A DNA stretch of 38,465 nt. It comes from a virus. Below, piece after piece: positions 17,351-23,295 of the stretch (position 1 is its first letter; every line of letters begins with the position of its first letter). The position numbers were made by a program, and so were the translations under genes. Under the pieces are notes generated by a model. The model saw only the letters and a list, made by a program, of their open reading frames with translations, was not told where the DNA came from and did no database searches. Location: positions 1 to 38,465 of the IMG/VR virus record IMGVR_UViG_3300020478_000022; one strand, given 5' to 3'.

Positions 17351-17623
17351 ATGCAGAACCTATTGAGAAAGCAATTAGGTGAGGTTTTTGCGCTTTGCCG
17401 CAATCCCAAGGTTTTAGCTTGCGCCATGAGAGCCAAATTAGAACTAGGTTTGCCGATCCGCGAGACTTACCAGCAATTGACAGACTATGAACCCATGATG
17501 GACTGGGACGGACTGTTAAATGCAAAAGCTTTTGACTTTGCGCATGATGTTTTAGGTATTGCAACAGATCGACCATTTGTACCGCGTTTCCAGCATACAG
17601 CGCGGTGGAACGTACCAGCATGA
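17351..17623 (+). CDS. Early protein of unknown function, 90 aa
   Basis: The first gene of the rightward early operon, with a strong AGGAGG site. The protein is helical with three Cys residues spread singly (no zinc pattern) and ends RFQHTARWNVPA. No family recognised. Directly after the operator-controlled promoter, it would be among the first products on infection or induction. Confidence 0.6.
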   Translation: MQNLLRKQLGEVFALCRNPKVLACAMRAKLELGLPIRETYQQLTDYEPMMDWDGLLNAKAFDFAHDVLGIATDRPFVPRFQHTARWNVPA

Positions 17624-17703
17624 AACACCTGATAGATGTTTTTTTAACCGCCTTTGTTTTGTTGGCTGGCCTTATTTGCTCACTCTACATCGGCACATTC
17701 TAA
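17620..17703 (+). CDS. Tiny membrane peptide, 27 aa
   Basis: The ATG overlaps the stop of the 90-aa gene (ATGA). The 27-residue product starts MKHLIDVFLTAFVLLAGLIC, ends SLYIGTF, and is one membrane segment with a short polar N-terminus. Coupling and the clear hydrophobic run support it; function unknown. Confidence 0.5.
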   Translation: MKHLIDVFLTAFVLLAGLICSLYIGTF

Positions 17704-17710
17704 ACCTAGA

Positions 17711-17736
17711 GCCCGGAACCTGATCCGGGCGGAAAG
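17711..17736 (+). other. Hairpin plus ribosome site before the 84-aa gene
   Basis: Stem GCCCGG / CCGGGC with an 8-nt loop is directly followed by GGAAAGG and, 10 bases on, the ATG at 17747. The same hairpin-then-GAAAGG layout occurs before the genes at 18051 and 18994. Confidence 0.6.
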
Positions 17737-17746
17737 GTAAAACGCT

Positions 17747-18001
17747 ATGAACCAAGCGATCCAACCAACACCAGCCCAGCGCAGACAAAAACGGCTGGAC
17801 AAAATCACCACACTTTGCCAGATCGAAGGCATGGACGAGCTTGACATTTTGGAGCAGTCCTTGATGGACGGAGTTTGCCCAGGCATTTGTCAAAACGACA
17901 ACTGCGACCAAGTCCATTATTACGAGCCCGACCAGCGCGAAGGATATTGCGAAGCTTGCGGCACAAATACAGTAGTAAGCGCACAGGAACTATTTATTTA
18001 A
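17747..18001 (+). CDS. Phage zinc-ribbon protein, 84 aa
   Basis: Cys residues at 44, 48, 53, 68 and 71 in the order CPGICQNDNC then EPDQREGYCEACGTNTV. This resembles a small zinc-ribbon protein common in phage early regions, where the ending 'GWCEECGTNTVKSA' is typical. It probably binds zinc; the partner (DNA, RNA or protein) is not known. A GGAAAGG ribosome site follows a GC-rich hairpin. Confidence 0.7.
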   Translation: MNQAIQPTPAQRRQKRLDKITTLCQIEGMDELDILEQSLMDGVCPGICQNDNCDQVHYYEPDQREGYCEACGTNTVVSAQELFI

Positions 18002-18020
18002 TACCCACTAACACCGAACC

Positions 18021-18044
18021 GGGCCCGATCAGGGCCCAGAAAGG
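18021..18044 (+). other. Hairpin plus ribosome site before the 117-aa gene
   Basis: GGGCCC-GATCA-GGGCCC forms a 6-bp stem with a 5-nt loop, followed by AGAAAGGAC and the GTG start at 18051. Confidence 0.6.
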
Positions 18045-18050
18045 ACAACC

Positions 18051-18404
18051 GTGAGAGTTTCAGAGGCCCAGCTTCAAGGGGTGATTAATTATTTAAACCA
18101 GCGAACAAAAAACCCCATATCACATTGGAACAAAGAAACCAAAAAGCCAAACGCTGGACACTTTTATTTTGGTAAACAGCTTGGCGGCTACCGCTTGGAA
18201 CAAGTTTGCGAAGGTGGTGGAGCCAGAGATATTTCCCCAACCAGAGGAAGCAAAAGGGAAATGTTTAATTATGTCCACGCTCTATTGAAAGGCATGGACA
18301 TTATAGAGGAAGCAAATAAAACCTTCACAATTGAGGAGGAGGAAATTGACGAAGCAAAAAGCTATGGAGATGAACGCCAAACCATTTTAAACGACCCATC
18401 ATAA
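18051..18404 (+). CDS. Conserved small phage protein, 117 aa
   Basis: The region LQGVINYLNQRTKNP, then GHFYFGKQLGGYRLEQVCEGGGARDISP and REMFNYVHALLKGMD, is a pattern I recognise from phage-encoded proteins of unknown function. The C-terminus is acidic. The GTG start has an AAAGGA site. It may be a replication or host-takeover accessory; no function is assigned. Confidence 0.6.
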   Translation: MRVSEAQLQGVINYLNQRTKNPISHWNKETKKPNAGHFYFGKQLGGYRLEQVCEGGGARDISPTRGSKREMFNYVHALLKGMDIIEEANKTFTIEEEEIDEAKSYGDERQTILNDPS

Positions 18405-18414
18405 AGGAGAAAAA

Positions 18415-18735
18415 ATGAACTTATTAACCAGAGAAATAATAGAGCGATTTGAGAAAACTGGTTTCCAAGATCTTGGGGACGATCCTTTAATAATAGTTAA
18501 GTTCTTTAACCCAGCAGGGGCCGGTACATGGTACGCCACCGAATACGATCCAGAGGAGCGCAAATTTTTTGGCTTTGTTGATGGACTGGGGTTCCCAGAG
18601 TGGGGTTATTTTTCACTTGACGAACTGGAACAAGTTGACTGCGGCTTTGGTCTTGGAATTGAGAGGGACATCCTATTTAAGCCAACTAAGGCCAGCGAAG
18701 TTGACTCAATAAAAGCCTATATGGAGGACGCATAA
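18415..18735 (+). CDS. DUF2958-like protein, 106 aa
   Basis: The features of DUF2958 are visible: an N-terminal LLTREIIERF, then VKFFNPAGAGTWYATEYD, KFFGFVDGLG, GYFSLDELEQV and GLGIERDILFKP. Members occur on phages, plasmids and conjugative elements; the role is unknown. AAAGGAG precedes the ATG. Confidence 0.75.
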   Translation: MNLLTREIIERFEKTGFQDLGDDPLIIVKFFNPAGAGTWYATEYDPEERKFFGFVDGLGFPEWGYFSLDELEQVDCGFGLGIERDILFKPTKASEVDSIKAYMEDA

Positions 18736-18736
18736 A

Positions 18737-18955
18737 ATGGGATATGCCTTTGTTACAAGCCCCTGCGCCTTATGCAGTCAAATATTTGCTTTTAACCCCA
18801 AAAAAGTTCCCTCAATCAAACGAATTGACGGGGTGCGGGTTGCAATATGTAAAGACTGCATTGAGAAATATAACCCAGAGCGCGAAAAAAACGGGCTCCC
18901 ACCTATAACACCCGATCCAGAAGCATACGAACCAATTAACGAAGCAGAACTTTAA
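18737..18955 (+). CDS. Small zinc-binding phage protein, 72 aa
   Basis: Two Cys pairs, C10-x2-C13 and C38-x2-C41, in the context GYAFVTSPCALC and ICKDCIEKYNP, and the ending DPEAYEPINEAEL, match a small protein common in phage genomes. It probably folds around one zinc ion. The gene starts one base after the stop of its neighbour. Function unknown. Confidence 0.7.
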   Translation: MGYAFVTSPCALCSQIFAFNPKKVPSIKRIDGVRVAICKDCIEKYNPEREKNGLPPITPDPEAYEPINEAEL

Positions 18956-18964
18956 ACTTGAACA

Positions 18965-18987
18965 GGCCCCGAAAGGGGCCGGAAAGG
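18965..18987 (+). other. GNRA-type hairpin plus ribosome site before the 158-aa gene
   Basis: GGCCCC-GAAA-GGGGCC is a perfect 6-bp stem closed by a GNRA tetraloop, followed at once by GGAAAGG and the ATG at 18994. It is the third member of the hairpin/ribosome-site series in this operon. Confidence 0.7.
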
Positions 18988-18993
18988 TTAATC

Positions 18994-19470
18994 ATGGGCC
19001 TAGACCAATGGCTAACAGGCAAACAATATATATCAACGTATGACCCCGAAGACGTAGAAATGCAGAAACGCCTGGGCGAAGTTTTACGAGATTTTAACCA
19101 CGGCTTCAAAGTTCAATATATTGAATACGAGATAATCACATGGAGAAAAGCCAATTTTATACATAATTGGTTTGTTCAAAACGTGCAGGATGGAGCCGAC
19201 AACTGCGGAACGTACAGGGTTGAGGCGCACCAGTTGAAAGAGTTAAAAAATATATGCGAAGAACTAGCACTTACACCCTTTGTACAAAACGCCCCAAAAC
19301 CGGAACAATTACTTCCACCTATTCCGGGGTTCTTTTTTGGCTCTCAGGAAATAGACGAATTATATTTTGAAGAAGTAAAACGCACAGCCGAAATATTAAG
19401 CAAAGCCATACCACTCGACCACATGGACTGCATAAATGGTATGGAATTTTATTACTCTTCAAGCTGGTGA
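18994..19470 (+). CDS. Conserved phage protein (MGLDQWL... family), 158 aa
   Basis: The protein starts MGLDQWLTGKQYIS, contains WRKANFIHNWFVQNVQDGADN, then LKELKNICEEL, GFFFGSQEIDELYFEE and ends EFYYSSSW. This is a well-recognised uncharacterised protein of phages and prophages. I chose ATG 18994 (GGAAAGG before it) rather than upstream TTG 18958, because the family starts at MGLD. Function unknown. Confidence 0.78.
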   Translation: MGLDQWLTGKQYISTYDPEDVEMQKRLGEVLRDFNHGFKVQYIEYEIITWRKANFIHNWFVQNVQDGADNCGTYRVEAHQLKELKNICEELALTPFVQNAPKPEQLLPPIPGFFFGSQEIDELYFEEVKRTAEILSKAIPLDHMDCINGMEFYYSSSW

Positions 19471-19478
19471 GGTGAGAA

Positions 19479-19661
19479 ATGACATTAAAACAATTTATCC
19501 GAGAATATAAAGAAATAATTGACGGACATATTGAGGCGCAAATTGGGAAAGAAGCCTTTAACCATTATGGAAGAAACAACCACCAGAGAGAACTGTTTAT
19601 TAACAATGACGAGGCACTTTATGACTTGGCATTGAGCAGGGGAGTGAAATTGAACGGATGA
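19479..19661 (+). CDS. Small conserved phage protein, 60 aa
   Basis: The protein begins MTLKQFIREYKEIIDGHIEA and ends NNDEALYDLALSRGVKLNG, a pattern shared with other small phage early proteins. GGTGAG precedes the ATG. Helical, no known function. Confidence 0.6.
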   Translation: MTLKQFIREYKEIIDGHIEAQIGKEAFNHYGRNNHQRELFINNDEALYDLALSRGVKLNG

Positions 19662-19735
19662 AATGGTTACTTATTATTATTGCAGTTGGACTTGTTTTAG
19701 ATTTTATTCACTTATTAACCTATTTTAAAAAATGA
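19658..19735 (+). CDS. Tiny membrane peptide, 25 aa
   Basis: The ATG overlaps the upstream stop and its own stop overlaps the next ATG (ATGA at both ends). The product starts MKWLLIIIAVGLVLDFIHLL and ends TYFKK: one membrane segment. Tight coupling on both sides supports translation. Confidence 0.5.
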   Translation: MKWLLIIIAVGLVLDFIHLLTYFKK

Positions 19736-19923
19736 ATATACAAGAAAGCATTTTCGGGGGTTGGGATGTTAGTTTCAACCTTCCCCCTGGGCAATTAAAA
19801 AAGTTGGAAGAATACGCTAGGAAAGAAGGAATAACCAGAGATCAGGCGATCCACAGGGCCTTTGAGATAGGTCTTGAGGAGTTATTGAACCCACAGCCTT
19901 TATTTAAAGGAATACCAAAATGA
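19732..19923 (+). CDS. Ribbon-helix-helix-like protein, 63 aa
   Basis: A beta-strand (WDVSFNLPPGQ) is followed by two helices (LKKLEEYARKEGI then TRDQAIHRAFEIGLEELL), which matches the CopG/Arc ribbon-helix-helix layout. It may be an early DNA-binding regulator. Family assignment is by pattern only. Confidence 0.5.
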   Translation: MNIQESIFGGWDVSFNLPPGQLKKLEEYARKEGITRDQAIHRAFEIGLEELLNPQPLFKGIPK

Positions 19924-20135
19924 TAAATTTAGCTTTGCCGGACTTACAAATATTAACGGATAAAATTGGGGCGGAAAGTGAAAGACTGGCCTCAAGACTC
20001 GACTGGGATTATTACAAAATAGCAAAATTCTTAATTAAGAGATATGAAAAATACGACATTGACTTGGCAGACTACGATGAACTTTTAAGAGAATACTCTT
20101 ACACACAGCGTTTTAGGCGCGGCAGAAGTAATTGA
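19920..20135 (+). CDS. Small helical protein, 71 aa
   Basis: The ATG overlaps the upstream stop and AAAGGA lies nine bases before. It is charged and helical (LQILTDKIGAESERLASRLD; LIKRYEKYDIDLADYDELL) with a basic C-terminus RFRRGRSN. No family recognised. Confidence 0.5.
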   Translation: MINLALPDLQILTDKIGAESERLASRLDWDYYKIAKFLIKRYEKYDIDLADYDELLREYSYTQRFRRGRSN

Positions 20136-20148
20136 ATAGAGGTAAATT

Positions 20149-20337
20149 GTGAAAGAAAAAGAAATATTTGAAAGGGCCAGTATATTTATTTATTTATACG
20201 ATAATATGGGCAAGATTCTCAGAAAAGAACAGGCCCTTCAATTATTGACAATTTCAAAACACAAAATCAAAATAAGTGGCGGGGGCCGTAATAACCCCCA
20301 CCTTTGTTTTTTAACCAAATTGACGGAGGAAAAATAA
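20149..20337 (+). CDS. Small protein, 62 aa, with a hairpin in its 3' end
   Basis: GTG start with GAGGTAAATT before it. The first 40 residues are helical (KEKEIFERASIFIYLYDNMG; ILRKEQALQLL). The end (SGGGRNNPHLCFLTKL) is coded across a GC-rich hairpin followed by a T-run, so the C-terminus looks constrained by RNA structure. The stop overlaps the next ATG (TAATG). Confidence 0.45.
   Translation: MKEKEIFERASIFIYLYDNMGKILRKEQALQLLTISKHKIKISGGGRNNPHLCFLTKLTEEK
20278..20312 (+). terminator. Terminator-like hairpin inside the early operon
   Basis: GGCGGGGG / CCCCCACC (one C-A mismatch) with a 9-nt loop, followed by TTTGTTTTTT. Stem arms are the same plus-strand sequences as at the capsid-gene terminator. 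It lies within the last third of the 62-aa ORF and would attenuate transcription of the genes that follow, unless translation or antitermination suppresses it. Confidence 0.5.
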
Positions 20338-20552
20338 TGAAATATGTAATAGCTAGAAAATGTAAGCATGAAGAAGGATGTGAAGATTTATCATATTTAC
20401 AAAACAATGAAGGTAATCTTGAATTTAACTCAAGAAAAGAAGCAGAGGAATTTAAGCTAGATTTGATCGCTGGAGAAATAGGAGATGGGTCAGGAACAAC
20501 TGAAGAAGAATTATCTGATGAAATAATGATAATTCCAACAGCAGAGGTGTGA
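20337..20552 (+). CDS. Small acidic protein, 71 aa
   Basis: GGAGG precedes the ATG at 20337; the longer frame from 20304 has no such site. The product starts MKYVIARKCKHEEGCEDLSY and is acidic (TTEELSDEIM-like end). It has Cys9 and Cys15 but no full zinc pattern. Unknown function. Confidence 0.55.
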   Translation: MKYVIARKCKHEEGCEDLSYLQNNEGNLEFNSRKEAEEFKLDLIAGEIGDGSGTTEEELSDEIMIIPTAEV

Positions 20553-20554
20553 TA

Positions 20555-21088
20555 ATGAAACCAATTATTTATGTTCAACGAGAAGTGCATACAGATGAAA
20601 ATGGAAAAATATTAGGCGAACATCCAGACAACAATGTGATTGGCTCACAAGAAGTGGTGGTTTTCAAATTACCAGAATATAACGATAGTGGTTGGGCCTC
20701 TGGAACAAACGCTTTACTGGTTGACAGGTATCAACAAACAGCGCAGGGCGATTGCCCCATAGACATTGACATTACGCAGACCGTAAATAGAACCCATGAC
20801 AATGAGTTTTGGGAAAACCTGGCGGCACATTATGATTGTAAAGGATTTGCCCCTGATGGTTACTTAACGGCTAAAATAACGGAGGAGGTAACAGCGCCTG
20901 CACATGGAACGGCAATCTTATATGATTCAATTGAGGAGGATACTAAAAGAATTACAGCAATAGACGCAATAAAAACATTGTTAGATAATGCCCCTAAAGA
21001 TCGAGGATTTAAGGAAGAAGTTGGAATGATCCACGCATTTACTCAAGATATTTTAGACGGTAAATTTGACGCCACGGAGGAGGTATAA
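20555..21088 (+). CDS. Early protein with a duplicated C-terminal module, 177 aa
   Basis: The ATG at 20555 (GAGGTG before it) is preferred over GTG 20549. The N-terminal part (about residues 1-125) is unrecognised. The last 45 residues (AIDAIKTLLDNAPKDRGF then MIHAFTQDILDGKFDATEE) closely match the separate 58-aa protein encoded next, which points to a local duplication. Confidence 0.55.
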   Translation: MKPIIYVQREVHTDENGKILGEHPDNNVIGSQEVVVFKLPEYNDSGWASGTNALLVDRYQQTAQGDCPIDIDITQTVNRTHDNEFWENLAAHYDCKGFAPDGYLTAKITEEVTAPAHGTAILYDSIEEDTKRITAIDAIKTLLDNAPKDRGFKEEVGMIHAFTQDILDGKFDATEEV

Positions 21089-21092
21089 AAAT

Positions 21093-21269
21093 ATGACACA
21101 AAAAAGAATAGCAAAAGTTTCAGCGTTGGAAGCAATAAAATTAGTGTTGGACAATGCACCTCATGTTCAAGACTTTGAAGACCAAATAAGAATGATTAAC
21201 GCTTTCACGCAAGATATTTTAGACGGCAAACTTGACTCTGCGGAAGATACTGCGGGGGAAAGTTTATAA
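21093..21269 (+). CDS. Small paralogue of the upstream C-terminal module, 58 aa
   Basis: GGAGGAGG precedes the ATG at 21093. The body (ALEAIKLVLDNAP then MINAFTQDILDGKLDSAED) repeats the C-terminus of the 177-aa protein. It is the last gene of the rightward early operon and is convergent with the leftward operon that ends at 21278. Confidence 0.6.
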   Translation: MTQKRIAKVSALEAIKLVLDNAPHVQDFEDQIRMINAFTQDILDGKLDSAEDTAGESL

Positions 21270-21277
21270 AACTAAAA

Positions 21278-21616
21278 TTATTTTATCCCATCAAATAATT
21301 CATTTAAAGAACTATCCCCCTTCCCTAAATGTCGCCTTATGATCCTACTGACTTGGCTGACCCCAAGCGGTACGGATCGGGCGATCACCTTTGCAGATTC
21401 CATTTTATCAAGCCTAGAAACAATGTAGCGATAGATAACGTGGCGGTCTATTGTATCAATCTTTGGAATATATTCTTCCATTCCCCCAAACTGGCTACAA
21501 ACCTCAAGTGCCAGGGAAACATCTTTTTCTGCAATAAACCTGACCAGGCTATCAGCCGGAAAATCTTTGACCAGGGTATTTGTTTTATTAGCCATAAGAT
21601 TACGGGTATTTTTCAA
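21278..21616 (-). CDS. Mor-like transcription activator, 112 aa
   Basis: The core LALEVCSQFGGMEEYIPK followed by R-x-I-x-I-x-R and the helix-turn-helix end AKVIARSVPLGVSQVSRII matches the Mor/MuB-type (phage Mu middle operon regulator) family, in which 'GG..YIPK' and a C-terminal HTH are typical. The start is a TTG at 21616 with GGAGG eight bases before. It is the last gene of the leftward replication operon, a good place for an activator of late genes. The target promoter is not known. Confidence 0.65.
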   Translation of the reverse strand: MKNTRNLMANKTNTLVKDFPADSLVRFIAEKDVSLALEVCSQFGGMEEYIPKIDTIDRHVIYRYIVSRLDKMESAKVIARSVPLGVSQVSRIIRRHLGKGDSSLNELFDGIK

Positions 21617-21924
21617 AGTAGCATCCTCCTTAATTGAATCATAGCCGTTCCATTTGCAAGCATGGAACCAGTAAAACGCAGTAGCTTATAGCCAGCTAAA
21701 GTCAACTCGTTATATTTTTCTGCGTCTTTGGCCAACTGCCTATTGTGCCGACCATTGACCCACTCACCCCCCTCAATCTCCACCGCAAGCATATTCGTTG
21801 AGTAAACAAAATCCACTCGCCACTTTCGGACAGGATGAAATTTGTACTCTCTTTTATCTGGTCGCGGCAAACCCTCTTGCTTAATCAACCATAAAAAATT
21901 TTCTTCTAACTGGCTTTTCCCCAT
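21613..21924 (-). CDS. DUF559/Vsr-like endonuclease, 103 aa
   Basis: PD-(D/E)XK-type fold: WRVDFVY (Asp), then LAVEIEGGEW (Glu-x-Glu), RHNRQLAKDAEKYNEL and the ending GYKLLRFTG, as in DUF559 and very-short-patch-repair-like nucleases. The ATG overlaps the stop of the upstream gene (TGATG). It may cut DNA in recombination, packaging or host DNA breakdown. Confidence 0.65.
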   Translation of the reverse strand: MGKSQLEENFLWLIKQEGLPRPDKREYKFHPVRKWRVDFVYSTNMLAVEIEGGEWVNGRHNRQLAKDAEKYNELTLAGYKLLRFTGSMLANGTAMIQLRRMLL

Positions 21925-22328
21925 CAATCGTTTCTACACTTTGAATAGTTGCTAACAAACTCGGACGGCATATCATTATTGTCCGTTTCCACTAATGGCT
22001 TTTTATTAGAAGAGCCGCCTTTCTTATACCATTTGCGATAAGTCACTAAAGCTATGGCCATATAATTGATGGCATCTATAAAAGTATCTTCTATGTTTTC
22101 ATTTTCAAGGTGTAGCTTCCCTGTATTTACAAATCGACTGGTGAAACCTTTAAGCCTGGAAAATTTATCCAAATAGCGAATTACTACCCCCACCCACATT
22201 GGCAATCCGATTTCTTCCACCAATCTAAAGTTGGCATAGAAATCGTCAGTAGTTGCATAGTCGGTGTTTTTTTTATCAACTATTTCTGCACACTCTACAA
22301 AAACTTCCTCAATTTCTGGATTCCTCAT
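21924..22328 (-). CDS. Nucleotide modification-associated domain 1 (DUF1599)-like protein, 134 aa
   Basis: The pattern KKNTDYATTDDFYANFRLVE, then VVIRYLDKFSRLKGF and NIEDTFIDAINYMAIALV, matches the Nmad1/DUF1599 family found in phages and linked with modified nucleotides. GGAGG correctly spaces the ATG at 22328; the frame start at 22340 is a TTG that overlaps that site. A role in nucleotide metabolism is known of the family only by association. Confidence 0.65.
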   Translation of the reverse strand: MRNPEIEEVFVECAEIVDKKNTDYATTDDFYANFRLVEEIGLPMWVGVVIRYLDKFSRLKGFTSRFVNTGKLHLENENIEDTFIDAINYMAIALVTYRKWYKKGGSSNKKPLVETDNNDMPSEFVSNYSKCRND

Positions 22329-22545
22329 GCAAACCTCCAAAAGATTTATTTTTTATTTTTTGTTCCATTTCAAACATAACTAATTTGACTGCCGTGCTTT
22401 TATCGTAGCCAGCTTGCTCCAGAATGTACCCATTGGGCTTGTAAAGACAAAAAGCGTGGTACGGATATTTTTTATTCTTTTTTATCCAAACTTTTATTGA
22501 ATTATCCTCATAATGCTGTTCAGTTGTCACTTGATGGCGTAGCAT
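22309..22545 (-). CDS. Small protein, 78 aa, unknown
   Basis: A Lys/Tyr-rich protein (IKKNKKYPYHAFCLYKPNG; KSTAVKLVMFEMEQKIKN). It overlaps both neighbours by about 20-26 bp in a tightly packed operon. No family recognised. Confidence 0.5.
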   Translation of the reverse strand: MLRHQVTTEQHYEDNSIKVWIKKNKKYPYHAFCLYKPNGYILEQAGYDKSTAVKLVMFEMEQKIKNKSFGGLHEESRN

Positions 22546-22789
22546 CTTTCCCCCTGGTAAATTGTTCTTCGGCCATATCCGTAATACATTGTGGAATTAA
22601 ATGCCAGTCACTATCTGGGGGCAATTTACTGGCTTCCAGACCCATGAACTCTCGTAAAATCCACTCCATACAATCAAAATCAGAATACTGCTTAGTAACG
22701 TCCGGCTGAAAAATCCAAACCTCCTCCATGACCATTGTTGTTTTATTTTGTTTATATATCTTTCTTACAACTTGCTCTCCATCACTCAT
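22520..22789 (-). CDS. Small protein, 89 aa, unknown
   Basis: Starts MSDGEQVVRKIYKQNKTTMV, with a Trp-rich middle (EEVWIFQPD; CMEWILREFMGL). The ATG overlaps the stop of the upstream nuclease (ATGA). Function unknown; its place between nuclease genes suggests DNA metabolism. Confidence 0.5.
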   Translation of the reverse strand: MSDGEQVVRKIYKQNKTTMVMEEVWIFQPDVTKQYSDFDCMEWILREFMGLEASKLPPDSDWHLIPQCITDMAEEQFTRGKDATPSSDN

Positions 22790-23295
22790 ATCAACTCCAT
22801 ATTTTGAAGGTCAAAGATATAACTGAATTTTGCATTAAACCTGTTGTCATTGATACGCCCCTGGTACATATGCTCCGGGGCCCCATCAGCAATCATTCGT
22901 TGCATCTCTTTTACAGTAGTCACCCAAACACCATTAACAGCCTTAACCTTTACACCGTATCTTTCTTGGGCAGGCCATTTAACCCAGAAGACAACTTCCA
23001 GGTCGGGCTTATCTTTGTAGGCATCAATATCCTTGCCGTTGATCGTAACGGCTGAATCAGGGTTGACATTGTACGAGCTTGCCTTGAAGAAGGGAGTGCG
23101 CCTTGTTTTAAGTTCAACCAGCTTCCCGTCCCAGACGAGATCAATAGCTGTTTTGTCGGTTTTTTTATCCGGGTTAATTTGAACGTCATAATTTTTTCTC
23201 CGCATCTTTTTTACAAAAGCCTTTTCGTACTTGTCCCCAAGTTCGTAATAAGCGTGGCGGTCATTTAAGTCTTTTGGGTTTGAGAATGTTGCCAA
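22786..23295 (-). CDS. PD-(D/E)XK nuclease-like protein, 169 aa
   Basis: ELGDKYEKAFVKKMRRKNYD then TAIDLVWDGKLVELKTRRT gives the acid-x-Glu-x-Lys core of PD-(D/E)XK enzymes. The gene directly follows the primase-helicase with a 31-bp overlap. It could be a Holliday-junction resolvase or a processing nuclease for replication; the exact substrate is not clear. Confidence 0.6.
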   Translation of the reverse strand: MATFSNPKDLNDRHAYYELGDKYEKAFVKKMRRKNYDVQINPDKKTDKTAIDLVWDGKLVELKTRRTPFFKASSYNVNPDSAVTINGKDIDAYKDKPDLEVVFWVKWPAQERYGVKVKAVNGVWVTTVKEMQRMIADGAPEHMYQGRINDNRFNAKFSYIFDLQNMELI

